DNA of 64,000 nt, taken from positions 1-64,000 of the forward strand of contig CAMWXD010000012.1 in the NCBI GenBank assembly GCA_947178105.1. Direction: 5' to 3'. How positions within the stretch are numbered: position 1 is the first letter of the stretch; the number at the start of each line of letters is the position of its first letter. This stretch comes from an uncultured Eubacterium sp. (lineage in GTDB: Bacteria > Bacillota > Clostridia > Lachnospirales > Lachnospiraceae). The position numbers and the translations under genes were made by a program. Shown here one piece after another: positions 1-8,678 of this stretch. Under the pieces are notes generated by a model, which worked only from the letters and a program-made list of their open reading frames with translations, had not been told where the DNA came from and did not search any database.

Positions 1-37
1 TTCATAAAGTATTCAATAATAGGCAAGGAGGCAGTGA

Positions 38-1666
38 ATGGCAGCCCAAAATTCAAATAATAACGAAAATCATACAGGTTTTAATATAAATGCAATCAAA
101 AATATTTGTTCCAAATATAAAAAATATATTGCGACAGGAGCGATGCTTATTTTACTGGCAGTCGTAATTTCGACGTCCAGCAAAGCATCGAAAAACCAGG
201 ATCCAAAGGATCCGGGTACACAGCAGGAAGCTACGAATACAGACGGGGAAAACCAGGACAGCCAAAATACAATGGAAGTCAACGCGTATCCGCAGATCAA
301 TGGGTTGTTTGAAGATTATTATAAATACTATGCAGCCGGGGATACAGAGTCGATTGAAAAGATCGCATTCCCGATTTCGGATACAGAAAAAAGCTATATC
401 AAATGTTTCAGCAAATGCATGGACAGTTATGAGCAGATCGACTGCTATACCAAAAAAGGAATTGCAGAAGGCGAGTATGTTGTAACCGTCTATACCGAGA
501 TGAAATTTAAAGATGTGGAAACTGGGGCGCCGAACCTGGACAGTTTTTATGTGCGCAGGGATAAAAATGGGAATTCTTACATAGACAATGCTTACAGTTC
601 CTTTAATGAGACGAATAAGGAAAATGAGAGAGAGGATGAGATCATTACGCTTATTTCCGAGTTCAGCCAGGATGAGGATGTCATTAAGCTGTCCAAAGAT
701 GTAGAGGGCAAATATGATGAGGCGCTCGAAAAGGATGAAGACTTGAAAAATATGGTTTTTACTACCGTACCGGACGTGCTCTCAGAATGGGTGGCAACGT
801 TCAGCTCGACGTCTGTTGATGATGAAAATGCCGGCGGAAATGAAAAGGATCAAAAGGATCAAAAGGACGAAAAAGACAAGCAGGATACGCAAGATCCTGA
901 GGAAAAAGATCCTGATGAAAAAGAGACTGGCCAAAAAGACGATGAAACAGGCTCCAACGAGACGAATGAGAACGATCCGTCCGGCGAAGCGGACGCCAAA
1001 GAGCCGTCCGATGAAGAGGTTAAGACACGTACGGCATATGCAAAGACAAAAGTAAATATGCGTGAAAAACGCAGTACAAGCAGTGAGATACTCCAGACAT
1101 TAAATGCAGGTACAAAAGTTACGATTTACGGAACGAGCCAGGACGGCTGGTTTAAAGTAAAATGCAAAGGAAAGACCGGATATATCGCGAAAGAGTATAT
1201 TGTATCGGATCCGTCAAAGGTAGAGGTACAAAAGCGTACGGCATATGCAAAGACAAAAGTGAATATGCGTAAGCAGCGCAGTACGGACAGCGATGTCGTA
1301 CAGACGCTGAATGCCGGTACCAAGGTTATGATCTATGGAACAAGCAAGGATGGCTGGTTCAGAGTCAGGAGCAAGGGCAAGTTCGGATATGTGAAGAAGG
1401 AATATATTGTCTCCAGCAAGTCGAAAGTAGAAAAGGACACGACAACTTCTCAGGGACAGTCCTCGCCGAATTATCTCAATGAGGGCGACAGGATCACGCT
1501 GACGCAGTCTGTCAATATACGTACCTCTATGAGTGAAACGGCTGACCGGGTAGGGCTTGCTTATCAGGGCGACGTGGTCACTGTGATAATGAGTTATGCT
1601 GAAGGCTGGTCGAAAGTTTCCTGGAACGGGCAGACAGGCTATGCCAAGACCGAGTTCTTAAGATAA
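38..1666 (+). CDS. Membrane-anchored protein with three bacterial SH3 (SH3b) domains
   Basis: The 542-residue protein has a short N-terminal cytoplasmic stretch, one hydrophobic membrane segment (about residues 33-50) and a large outside part. Residues 85-230 resemble an NTF2-like fold (aromatic-rich, YYKYYAAGD near the start). A very acidic low-complexity linker (about 270-330, rich in K, D, E and Q) follows, then three SH3b repeats at about 335-392, 402-460 and 485-541. Each carries the VNMR/VNIR, GWxKV and GYxxxEY/F signatures. SH3b domains usually bind peptidoglycan or other wall polymers, so a role at the cell envelope is inferred; no catalytic domain is visible. A strong aaggagg ribosome site lies 7 bases before the ATG. 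It appears monocistronic, ending at a terminator. Exact function unknown. Confidence 0.85.
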   Translation: MAAQNSNNNENHTGFNINAIKNICSKYKKYIATGAMLILLAVVISTSSKASKNQDPKDPGTQQEATNTDGENQDSQNTMEVNAYPQINGLFEDYYKYYAAGDTESIEKIAFPISDTEKSYIKCFSKCMDSYEQIDCYTKKGIAEGEYVVTVYTEMKFKDVETGAPNLDSFYVRRDKNGNSYIDNAYSSFNETNKENEREDEIITLISEFSQDEDVIKLSKDVEGKYDEALEKDEDLKNMVFTTVPDVLSEWVATFSSTSVDDENAGGNEKDQKDQKDEKDKQDTQDPEEKDPDEKETGQKDDETGSNETNENDPSGEADAKEPSDEEVKTRTAYAKTKVNMREKRSTSSEILQTLNAGTKVTIYGTSQDGWFKVKCKGKTGYIAKEYIVSDPSKVEVQKRTAYAKTKVNMRKQRSTDSDVVQTLNAGTKVMIYGTSKDGWFRVRSKGKFGYVKKEYIVSSKSKVEKDTTTSQGQSSPNYLNEGDRITLTQSVNIRTSMSETADRVGLAYQGDVVTVIMSYAEGWSKVSWNGQTGYAKTEFLR

Positions 1667-1715
1667 AAGGAACGATACAAACAAGCAGAAAAAGAGAAAA
1701 CAGAAATAAAATAGT

Positions 1716-1757
1716 AAAAAGCGGTTGCTGTATCCGGCGATACGGTATCCGCTTTTT
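1716..1757 (+). terminator. Rho-independent terminator after the SH3 protein gene
   Basis: Perfect outer stem aaaaagcgg / ccgcttttt with a second inner stem (ctgtatc / gatacgg, one G-T pair), ending in a T run. It separates the SH3 protein gene from rluF. Confidence 0.75.
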
Positions 1758-1812
1758 CTACACGGGAATCAAATCCAAATCATGGAAAAATAAGGATGGA
1801 TGGCGGCAGAGG

Positions 1813-2610
1813 ATGGAAGAAAAAAAGGTAAGGATTAATAAATATTTGAGTGCGGCAGGCGTCTGCTCCAGGAGGGAGGCAGACCGCCAGATTGAAGCGG
1901 GCAATGTGCGCATCGGCGAGAACATTGCATGTATCGGAGACATGGTAGAGCCAGGCGCGTTGGTTTATTTTCAGGGCCAGCCTGTACAGCCGGAGGATGA
2001 GCGGATTTTGCTTGTTGTCAATAAGCCGAAAGGAATTGTATGTACGGCGGAGAAACGGGAAAAAAATAATATCGTAGATTTTTTAAATTATCCAAAGCGA
2101 GTCTATCCGATCGGCAGGCTGGACAAGCAGTCTGAGGGGCTGCTTTTGATGACAAACGAAGGCGGGTTTGTGAATAAGATAATGCGTTCCGGCAACTTTC
2201 ATGAGAAGGAATACCTCGTTACGGTCAATAAGCCTGTGACAGACTGGTTTTTGCGCGCATTGGCAGGAGGCGTGCCGATCCTGGGTACAATGACGAGAAA
2301 ATGCAGGGTGGAGCGTACCGGCAAAAAAAGCTTTCGAATGGTACTGACGCAGGGGCTGAACCGACAGATTCGCAGAATGTGTGAATATTTTGATTATCGT
2401 GTGGTAAGCCTAAAAAGAGTAAGGATTATGAATATCCATCTTGGGGATCTTCCGGTTGGAACATACCGGATGGCAACGGCGCAGGAGCTGGAACGCCTGG
2501 AGCAGTTACTGGAAGGCTCCTCGGATGAAACAGTACGGTTTGAAGGCAGTGCGGGAAAGTATGGAGGCGCTGCTGATGTAAGATGGCAGCAATGGGAGGA
2601 AGAACAATGA
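1813..2610 (+). CDS. rluF: Pseudouridine synthase, RsuA/RluF family
   Basis: This 265-residue protein has an N-terminal S4 RNA-binding domain (about residues 5-50, RINKYLSAAGVCSRREADR) and a pseudouridine synthase domain. The catalytic aspartate is Asp104 in GRLDKQSEGLL; NKPKG and RQIRRM motifs are present. The family isomerises specific uridines in ribosomal RNA; RluF members act on 23S rRNA near position 2604. The sequence (IxxFLNYPKRVYPIGRLDKQSEGL) matches RluF better than RsuA or RluB, though paralogue assignment from sequence alone is not certain. Its stop codon overlaps the ligA start by 4 bases (ATGA), so the two are translationally coupled. Confidence 0.88.
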   Translation: MEEKKVRINKYLSAAGVCSRREADRQIEAGNVRIGENIACIGDMVEPGALVYFQGQPVQPEDERILLVVNKPKGIVCTAEKREKNNIVDFLNYPKRVYPIGRLDKQSEGLLLMTNEGGFVNKIMRSGNFHEKEYLVTVNKPVTDWFLRALAGGVPILGTMTRKCRVERTGKKSFRMVLTQGLNRQIRRMCEYFDYRVVSLKRVRIMNIHLGDLPVGTYRMATAQELERLEQLLEGSSDETVRFEGSAGKYGGAADVRWQQWEEEQ

Positions 2611-4604
2611 ATCCGATTGACAGGTATCAGGAACTGACAGAAACGATCAAAGGACATATGGAGCGTTATTATGACCAGGATGCCCCGACGATCACCGACC
2701 AGGAATACGATGCGCTGATGCAGGAGCTGAAAGCGATGGAAAAGGAGCATCCAGAGTTTGTCACGCCGGATTCTCCTACACAGAAGGTAGGCGGCAGCGC
2801 GAAACGGGAGGCAGGCGTACTGGTACGCCACAATGTGCCGATGCTGAGCCTTTCTGATGTATTTTCCAGGGAAGAGGTGTTTGCGTTTGTAGAAGATATG
2901 CGGGAACAGTTGACTGACCCGGAATTTGTCGTGGAATATAAAATCGACGGGCTGTCTATGGTGCTGCGTTATGAGGACGGAGTGCTAAAGCTTGCGGAGA
3001 CAAGGGGAGACGGCATTAATTTCGGAGAAGATGTTACGGCAAATGCGAAGGTCATCCGCGACGTGAAAAAGAAGTTAAAACAGCCGTTCCCGTATCTGGA
3101 GCTTCGCGGAGAAGTATATATGACGAACGAGGATTTTACAAAAGTCAATGAACGCCAGGAGATGGCGGGAAAGCGTATGTTTGCCAATCCAAGGAATTGT
3201 GCGGCGGGCACGCTGCGCCAATTAGATACGGCAGTCACGAAAGAACGCGGGCTGTCCATGTTTGTGTTTAATATCCAGCAGGTGCGCGGCGGGGCTTTTG
3301 AGACGCATACACAGGGTTATGAATATTTGAAAAAGCAGGGTGTGCGCGTAATCGAGGATTATCGGGTCTGCCATACGGCGGAGGAGGTCTGGGACGCAAT
3401 CTGCATCATTGGTGAAAACCGCGGAAACCTGCCTTACGATATCGATGGGGCGGTAGTCAAGCTCAACCGCATTGCAGACAGAGAAAGGCTGGGCGCGACG
3501 TCCAAGGTGCCAAAATGGGCGGTCGCTTATAAATATCCGCCAGAGGAAAAAGAAGCGAAAATACTGGATATCGAAGTATCGGTCGGCAGGACGGGCAGGA
3601 TTACGCCGACAGCAGTGTTTGAGCCTGTGCGCCTGTGCGGTACTAGCGTTTCGAGGGCGACGCTCCACAACCAGGATTTTATTGACCAGTTGGATGTCGG
3701 GATCGGAGATTATGTAAAGGTCTATAAATCCGGTGAGATCATTCCAAAGATCCGGGAAGTCGTAAAGGAGCGCAGAGCCGCCGGCGTGAAGCGGTTTCAG
3801 CTTCCAGATACCTGCCCGGTGTGCGGGACGAAAACAGTCCGGGAAAAGGATACGGCGGATATGAAATGCCCGTCGCCAAACTGTCCGTCACAGGTAGAAC
3901 GCAGGATTATAAATTTTGTCAGCAGAGATGCTATGGATATCAAAGGCTTTGGCACAGTTTATATCGAGGAGCTGGTGCGGCGCGGCTTTCTGAAAAATAT
4001 AGCGGATATTTTCACGCTCAGGGAGCATCGCGAGCAGTTGATTGAAGAAGGCATTATCGGGAAAGAAAAAAATACGGATAAGCTGCTGGACGCGATTGAA
4101 GGGGCAAAGCAAAGGGACGCATACCAGCTTTTGACGGGCTTTGGGATCCCAAACGTTGGAAAAGCTGCGGCAAAAGCGGTTATGAAGCAGTTTGGCACGA
4201 TCGAAAAGCTGGCTGCCGCTGATATGGAACAGTTGGTCGAGGTGCCGGATATCGGAGAAGTCAGTGCGGGATGCATCCGCAGCTTTTTTACAGATGCAGA
4301 CAATCAGCATATGATCCGGCGGCTTATGGATGCAGGCGTAAATATGGCGCGCATTGCGCAGGAAGGCGAAAGCGAGCGTTTTTCTGGAATGACATTTGTA
4401 ATTACCGGGACGCTGCCTGAAATGGACAGGAAACAGGCAGCGGAGCTGATTGAAAAAAATGGCGGGAAAGTATCCGGTTCCGTTTCCAAAAAGACAACTT
4501 GCCTGTTAGCCGGAGAAAATGCAGGGAGCAAGCTGAAAAAGGCTCAGGATCTGGGCGTGCGGGTTATCAGCGAAGAGGAATTGCGGCAAATGCTGAAAGC
4601 GTAA
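2607..4604 (+). CDS. ligA: NAD+-dependent DNA ligase LigA
   Basis: LigA seals single-strand nicks in DNA during replication and repair using NAD+. The 665-residue protein shows the full domain order: Ia domain, adenylation domain with the lysine nucleophile in KIDG (Lys112), OB fold, four-cysteine zinc finger (CPVCG ... CPSPNCPS, about residues 405-430), helix-hairpin-helix domain, and a C-terminal BRCT domain (about 590-660). I place the start at the ATG that overlaps the rluF stop (ATGA), with gggagg 7 bases upstream, and not at the in-frame ATG 24 bases earlier, because homologues begin at MNPIDRY. Length is normal for the family. Confidence 0.97.
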   Translation: MNPIDRYQELTETIKGHMERYYDQDAPTITDQEYDALMQELKAMEKEHPEFVTPDSPTQKVGGSAKREAGVLVRHNVPMLSLSDVFSREEVFAFVEDMREQLTDPEFVVEYKIDGLSMVLRYEDGVLKLAETRGDGINFGEDVTANAKVIRDVKKKLKQPFPYLELRGEVYMTNEDFTKVNERQEMAGKRMFANPRNCAAGTLRQLDTAVTKERGLSMFVFNIQQVRGGAFETHTQGYEYLKKQGVRVIEDYRVCHTAEEVWDAICIIGENRGNLPYDIDGAVVKLNRIADRERLGATSKVPKWAVAYKYPPEEKEAKILDIEVSVGRTGRITPTAVFEPVRLCGTSVSRATLHNQDFIDQLDVGIGDYVKVYKSGEIIPKIREVVKERRAAGVKRFQLPDTCPVCGTKTVREKDTADMKCPSPNCPSQVERRIINFVSRDAMDIKGFGTVYIEELVRRGFLKNIADIFTLREHREQLIEEGIIGKEKNTDKLLDAIEGAKQRDAYQLLTGFGIPNVGKAAAKAVMKQFGTIEKLAAADMEQLVEVPDIGEVSAGCIRSFFTDADNQHMIRRLMDAGVNMARIAQEGESERFSGMTFVITGTLPEMDRKQAAELIEKNGGKVSGSVSKKTTCLLAGENAGSKLKKAQDLGVRVISEEELRQMLKA

Positions 4605-4651
4605 AGGCTGCACGTTGGAAATGCGAAAAGCGCAGTTATGCAGTGTCAGCG

Positions 4652-4942
4652 CTACAGCAGGCTTTTGTGCTGGTTCCAGTAGGCACTGCGTTTTGTGTAT
4701 TGCTCATTCAGCCAGTCTGCGATTTTGGCAAGGCTTTCTTCTGTAAACGGGAAGGTTACAGACTGTTTCAGGCTGTCAGCCGTTTTTGCAAAGCAGTACG
4801 GGCCGGGGAAAATCCATACCTGAAAGACGTCCGTTTCATTTTCCTGTGTTTTTTCAATATAAAACCGCATCCCTTCCAGGCTGCCGGTATAAGGTGATTT
4901 TTTATAAAATGGGATATGGAACAGGTCAGAGCTTTTGATCAT
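4652..4942 (-). CDS. Small conserved clostridial protein of unknown function
   Basis: A 96-residue soluble protein on the minus strand, convergent with ligA. It has its own ribosome site (cggaggt, 9 bases before the ATG) and a good sigma-A promoter upstream. Aromatic-rich sequence (IPFYKKSPYTGSLEGMRF; WIFPGPYCF; IADWLNEQY) recalls a family common in Lachnospiraceae that is sometimes labelled GNAT acetyltransferase, but no acetyl-CoA binding motif can be seen, so I do not assign an activity. The dedicated promoter and ribosome site argue that it is a real gene despite its size. Confidence 0.72.
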   Translation of the reverse strand: MIKSSDLFHIPFYKKSPYTGSLEGMRFYIEKTQENETDVFQVWIFPGPYCFAKTADSLKQSVTFPFTEESLAKIADWLNEQYTKRSAYWNQHKSLL

Positions 4943-5002
4943 AACAATACCTCCGTACGATCAGTGGAATGCTGCATTTTTTTACAGTGTATCTTCTATT
5001 GG

Positions 5003-5031
5003 ATTATAGTGTATCTGTACAAATTGTGCAA
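5003..5031 (-). promoter_or_regulatory. Sigma-A promoter for the small minus-strand gene
   Basis: Read on the minus strand: TTGCAC, 17 bases, TATAAT. It lies about 60 bases upstream of the small conserved gene ending at 4652. Confidence 0.7.
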
Positions 5032-5058
5032 GGATATTGTTGATATTGTTTATACAAG

Positions 5059-5224
5059 GTTACTTTTCACACCCAGACCTTTGCACTCCGCTGCAAAGGT
5101 CGTGAGAACGTGTAAATTCAGCCTAGAAGGCATCCAGTCCTTCGCCAAAGGCGAATTTTCAATGGACTGGATGCCGTTACTTTTCACAGCACAGCCGTTT
5201 TTTGGCTGGGGTGTGAAAAGTAAC
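5059..5224. mobile_element. 166-bp MITE-like element, copy 1
   Basis: A non-coding 166-bp element with perfect 16-bp terminal inverted repeats (gttacttttcacaccc at the left, its complement at the right). It is flanked by an 8-bp direct duplication tatacaag (5051-5058 and 5225-5232). An identical copy sits at 43772-43937 with a different flanking duplication. Inside are a perfect 10-bp hairpin (gacctttgca / tgcaaaggtc), a 12-bp hairpin (ggcatccagtcc / ggactggatgcc) enclosing a 6-bp one, and an internal partial copy of the terminal repeat at 5176-5188. It encodes no transposase, so it would have to be moved by one elsewhere. Target duplications of 8-9 bp fit families such as ISL3 or IS256, which is inference only. 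Confidence 0.9.
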
Positions 5225-5262
5225 TATACAAGGACTTTGTTGTCTAAAATTTACACAGATGG

Positions 5263-5291
5263 TTGTGATTTTCCCGCAATTCTGATAAAAT
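5263..5291 (+). promoter_or_regulatory. Sigma-A promoter for the asp23 gene
   Basis: TTGTGA, 17 bases, TAAAAT; about 50 bases upstream of the start codon at 5343. The MITE-like element lies only 38 bases upstream of the -35 box. Confidence 0.65.
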
Positions 5292-5342
5292 GAATAGCAA
5301 GTGAATAGAACAAACCATCTGATTTTATTAGGAGGGATTCAA

Positions 5343-5720
5343 ATGGCAGAAGATAGAAAGGTATACAGCATCAAGGAAGACAATCTCGGCGAGGTCAATA
5401 TCGCGGATGAAGTAGTCACGATCATAGCCGGACTGGCGGCGACGGAAGTAGAAGGTGTCAGCTCCATGGCAGGCAATATTACAAATGAGCTTGTCAGCAA
5501 GCTTGGCAGGAAAAACCTGGCGAAGGGCGTGAAGGTCGAGGTGCTTGATAATTGTGTGACGGTAGACATAGCGCTGAATATCGCATATGGATATGCAATT
5601 CCAAAGATCTCGGCAAAGGTGCAGGAAAAGGTTAAGACAGCCATTGAGTCGATGACCGGGCTGGAAGTAAATGCCGTGAATGTACGGATTGCCAGTGTTG
5701 ATATGGCAGGCAGCAGATAA
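5343..5720 (+). CDS. Asp23/Gls24 family envelope stress response protein
   Basis: A 125-residue protein of the Asp23 (DUF322) family. It contains the family core IADEVVTIIAGLAATEVEGVSSMAG and the C-terminal VxEKVKTAIESMTGLEVxAVNVRI. Members are abundant, membrane-associated through partner proteins, and linked to alkaline or envelope stress. In Clostridia the gene normally sits just ahead of nusB, as here. The start was chosen at MAEDRKVYS because taggaggga lies 8 bases before it; the in-frame ATG 42 bases upstream has no ribosome site. It is followed by nusB after 99 bases and is probably cotranscribed. Confidence 0.92.
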   Translation: MAEDRKVYSIKEDNLGEVNIADEVVTIIAGLAATEVEGVSSMAGNITNELVSKLGRKNLAKGVKVEVLDNCVTVDIALNIAYGYAIPKISAKVQEKVKTAIESMTGLEVNAVNVRIASVDMAGSR

Positions 5721-5819
5721 GGGCAAGGCAGGCTGTTTTTGGAGTGTCGTGCAGGCACTCCTTTTTATCATATGCAGGCATCTTCTGGATGGGGCATTAG
5801 TGCGCATGGAAAGGATAGT

Positions 5820-6215
5820 ATGAACAGGAGAGAAATCAGAGAACAGATTTTTAAAATGTTGTTTCAGACAGAGTTTTATGAGAAAGAAGAAATAGAAGAG
5901 CAGATGCAGATCTCTATGGAAGAGCTTTCAGAAAAAAATGAGGAGAAACGCGCCTATATTGAAAAGAAGGTACAGGAGATCTATGCGCATCGGGATGAGA
6001 TTGATGCGGTGATTAATGAAAAGGCAACCGGCTGGAAGACGAACCGTATGGCAAAGGTTGACCTGGCGCTTATTCGGCTTGCCGTTTATGAAATCAAATA
6101 TGAAGCAGACATACCAACAGGCGTGGCGATCAACGAAGCAGTAGAGCTGGCAAAGGCATACAGCAGCGACGGCGCCCCGTCCTTTGTAAATGGAGTATTG
6201 GCAAAACTTGTATGA
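5820..6215 (+). CDS. nusB: Transcription antitermination factor NusB
   Basis: NusB binds boxA RNA with NusE (S10) to prevent premature termination in rRNA operons. The 131-residue protein shows the all-helical NusB fold signatures: MNRREIREQIFKMLFQTEF at the start and KVDLALIRLAVYEIKYxxDIPTGVAINEAVELAKAYS in the C-terminal half. The start at MNRRE is chosen from homology; the longer open frame upstream covers the asp23-nusB spacer. The last codon overlaps the xseA start (ATGA), giving translational coupling. Confidence 0.95.
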   Translation: MNRREIREQIFKMLFQTEFYEKEEIEEQMQISMEELSEKNEEKRAYIEKKVQEIYAHRDEIDAVINEKATGWKTNRMAKVDLALIRLAVYEIKYEADIPTGVAINEAVELAKAYSSDGAPSFVNGVLAKLV

Positions 6216-7423
6216 AAAAGCATGTATACAGCGTAGGACAGGTAAATACGTATATCAAAAATATGTTTGCACAGGATTTTCTGCTGGGCAGGATTTGTGT
6301 AAAGGGAGAAGTTTCCAACTGTAAATACCACAGCTCCGGCCATATTTATTTTTCCTTAAAAGACAGCAGCGGTACTATCGCAGCAGTGATGTTTGCAGGA
6401 AGCAGGAAGCAGGGATTGAAGTTTCGGATGCAGGATGGAGACCATGTCGCAGTGGATGGCTCGGTAGAGGTGTACGAGCGGGACGGGCGTTACCAGCTCT
6501 ATGCCAGGGAAATCACGCTGGATGGCGCGGGTGCATTGTTTCTGCGGTTTGAAGCGCTGAAAAAGGAGCTTGCAGAGATGGGGATGTTTGCGCCGGAGTA
6601 TAAGCGGCCGATCCCAAGGTATATCCGCCGGCTCGGCATTGTTACGGCGCCTACCGGGGCAGCCGTCCAGGATATCCGCAATATCAGCCGCAGGCGCAAT
6701 CCTTATGTGCAGCTTATTTTGTATCCGGCGCAGGTGCAGGGGGACGGTGCAGTGGAGAGCATCGTCAATGGAATCCGTGCACTGGAGCAGATTGGCGTCG
6801 ATACGATGATAGTGGGGCGTGGCGGCGGCTCGATTGAGGATCTTTGGGCGTTTAATGAAGAGGAGGTAGCGCGCGCGATTTTTGAATGCCGTATCCCGGT
6901 CATATCGGCGGTAGGCCATGAAACGGATACGACAATCGCTGATTATGTCGCTGACCTGCGTGCGCCGACGCCTTCGGCAGCAGCGGAGCTTGCGGTATAT
7001 GATTATGGACAGTACTGTGAAACGGTGCGTTTGATGGGGGCGACCCTGCATATGCGGATGCGCGAGCATATCCGCATGGAACGCCAGCGCCAGGAGCAGC
7101 TTAAAATAAGGCTTGGCTATTTAAGCCCGCAGGCGGTGCTCCACAGCAAAAAGCAGTATCTCGCCGACCTGGAGGAAAAGCTGGCGCAGCGTATGGGGCT
7201 TCGGATGCAGGAGAGCCGGCACAAAATCCAGCTTTACGCAGGGCGTTTGGAAGCAGGATCTCCGTTGAAAAAGCTAAGCCAGGGATTTGCCTTTGTAACG
7301 GGCGCAAACGGGACGCCTGTAACAAGCATCTTACAGGTGCAGCAGACGGATCTGATCGACGTGCGCACACTGGACGGAACGATCCATGCCAGGGTGCTTG
7401 GCACAGAGCCGTTTCCGAAATAG
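6212..7423 (+). CDS. xseA: Exodeoxyribonuclease VII large subunit
   Basis: The 403-residue catalytic subunit of exonuclease VII, which degrades single-stranded DNA in both directions as a complex with XseB. The order is: N-terminal OB-fold nucleic-acid binding domain (about residues 1-100, VKGEVSNCKYHSSGHIYFSLKD), catalytic domain with GIVTAPTGAAVQDIRN and the glycine-rich GRGGGSIEDLWAFNEE, SAVGHETDTTIADYVADLRAPTPSAAAEL, then a coiled-coil helical region that binds XseB. It starts within the nusB stop codon and is followed by xseB after 54 bases. Confidence 0.96.
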   Translation: MKKHVYSVGQVNTYIKNMFAQDFLLGRICVKGEVSNCKYHSSGHIYFSLKDSSGTIAAVMFAGSRKQGLKFRMQDGDHVAVDGSVEVYERDGRYQLYAREITLDGAGALFLRFEALKKELAEMGMFAPEYKRPIPRYIRRLGIVTAPTGAAVQDIRNISRRRNPYVQLILYPAQVQGDGAVESIVNGIRALEQIGVDTMIVGRGGGSIEDLWAFNEEEVARAIFECRIPVISAVGHETDTTIADYVADLRAPTPSAAAELAVYDYGQYCETVRLMGATLHMRMREHIRMERQRQEQLKIRLGYLSPQAVLHSKKQYLADLEEKLAQRMGLRMQESRHKIQLYAGRLEAGSPLKKLSQGFAFVTGANGTPVTSILQVQQTDLIDVRTLDGTIHARVLGTEPFPK

Positions 7424-7477
7424 CAGAACCGCCGATAAGAAAAGACAGTGCCTTACGCAAGGCAGGAGGAGTGAAAT

Positions 7478-7735
7478 ATGGATTCGAAAAAGGCGCAGCC
7501 GGATTTAGAAAATCAGCCGGATTTGTTAGAGCAGGGCATGCCGCTGGAGGAACTATTTGTCCAGGTGGAGCAGTGCATCGCACAGCTTGAGAACCCGCAG
7601 ATTTCATTGGAGGACGCGTTCCGCCATTATGAGGAAGGGATCAAAAAGCTCAGGGCATGTAATGAAAAAGTAGACCAGATTGAGAAAAAAATGATGTTTG
7701 TGAACAGCCAGGGAGAACTGGAAGATTTTGATTGA
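7478..7735 (+). CDS. xseB: Exodeoxyribonuclease VII small subunit
   Basis: An 85-residue helical protein with the XseB signature LEELFVQVEQCIAQLENPQISLEDAFRHYEEGIKKLRAC, which forms a hairpin of helices that packs on the XseA coiled coil. The ribosome site aggagg lies 8 bases upstream of the ATG. It has a slightly extended N-terminus (about 20 residues) compared with short family members. It lies directly between xseA and ispA, the usual clostridial order. Confidence 0.94.
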   Translation: MDSKKAQPDLENQPDLLEQGMPLEELFVQVEQCIAQLENPQISLEDAFRHYEEGIKKLRACNEKVDQIEKKMMFVNSQGELEDFD

Positions 7736-7769
7736 ACTGTTACGGACATGCAGATAAAAGGATAAAAAC

Positions 7770-8669
7770 ATGGACAGTATGGAGTTAAAAAAAGAGATAG
7801 AAAAACGGACGGTAAGGCTGGAGGAGGTGCTGCAAAGGTACCTGCCAAAAGAAGAAGGGCGCCAGAAGGTGATTATGGAAGCGATGAATTACAGCCTGCT
7901 TTCTGGCGGAAAGCGCCTGCGTCCGATGCTGATGCTGGAAACGTACCAGATGTTCGGCGGGACGGGCGCGGTTGTTGAGCCGTTTTTGGCTGCAATCGAG
8001 ATGATCCATACGTATTCCCTGATCCATGATGACCTGCCGGCAATGGATGATGATGAGTACCGGCGCGGCAGAAAGACGACGCATATTGTGTATGGGGAAG
8101 CGATGGGGATTCTTGCGGGGGACGCATTGCTGAATTTTGCGTTTGAGACGGCTGCAAAGGCGTTTGATTTTGGCGATGAGCCGCAGCGGATTGCAAAGGC
8201 AATGCAGATACTCGCAAAAAAAGCCGGGATTTACGGGATGCTTGGCGGCCAGGTGGTAGACGTAAAGAATGAGGGAAACCAGCAGATGGGCGGGGAGGAG
8301 CTTTCTTTTATCTACCGTTTAAAGACAGCGGCTTTGATCGAGTCCGCAATGACAATCGGCGCTGTTTTGGCGGGCGCCAAAGATACGGAGGTTTGCCTGC
8401 TGGAGCAGGCAGCGGAAAAAATCGGCGTAGCGTTCCAGATCCAGGATGATATTTTGGATGTGACAAGCACGCTGGAGGAACTGGGCAAGCCGGTAGGCTC
8501 TGATGCAAAGAACCAGAAATGTACGTATGTCTCGATGTACGGTATGGAAGCGGCAAAAAGGCAGGTAGAAAAGCTGACGCAGGAGGCGGCGTCATGTATG
8601 GAAGCGCTGCCGGTTCAAAATGAATTTCTGGACTGCCTTTTGCTGTATCTAGCCAAACGGCGCAGTTAG
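7770..8669 (+). CDS. ispA: Polyprenyl (farnesyl) diphosphate synthase
   Basis: A 299-residue trans-isoprenyl diphosphate synthase that condenses isopentenyl diphosphate with allylic diphosphates to make farnesyl or geranylgeranyl diphosphate. Both aspartate-rich metal-binding motifs are intact: DDLPAMD (from Asp87) and DDILD in FQIQDDILDVTS. The GGKRLRP substrate motif is at about residues 46-52. It lies immediately upstream of dxs (9 bases), joining prenyl chain formation to the first step of the MEP pathway. Chain-length specificity cannot be settled here. Confidence 0.94.
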   Translation: MDSMELKKEIEKRTVRLEEVLQRYLPKEEGRQKVIMEAMNYSLLSGGKRLRPMLMLETYQMFGGTGAVVEPFLAAIEMIHTYSLIHDDLPAMDDDEYRRGRKTTHIVYGEAMGILAGDALLNFAFETAAKAFDFGDEPQRIAKAMQILAKKAGIYGMLGGQVVDVKNEGNQQMGGEELSFIYRLKTAALIESAMTIGAVLAGAKDTEVCLLEQAAEKIGVAFQIQDDILDVTSTLEELGKPVGSDAKNQKCTYVSMYGMEAAKRQVEKLTQEAASCMEALPVQNEFLDCLLLYLAKRRS

Positions 8670-8678
8670 GAAGAAGCT

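Noticed and set aside
4916-5293. 125-codon open frame through the MITE-like element
   Set aside because: The same peptide appears wherever the element lies (also 43749-43979), it runs through the terminal repeats and has no ribosome site, so it is an artefact of the element.
6356-7069. 237-codon minus-strand open frame opposite xseA
   Set aside because: Arg/His-rich shadow of the exonuclease gene, without ribosome site or domains.
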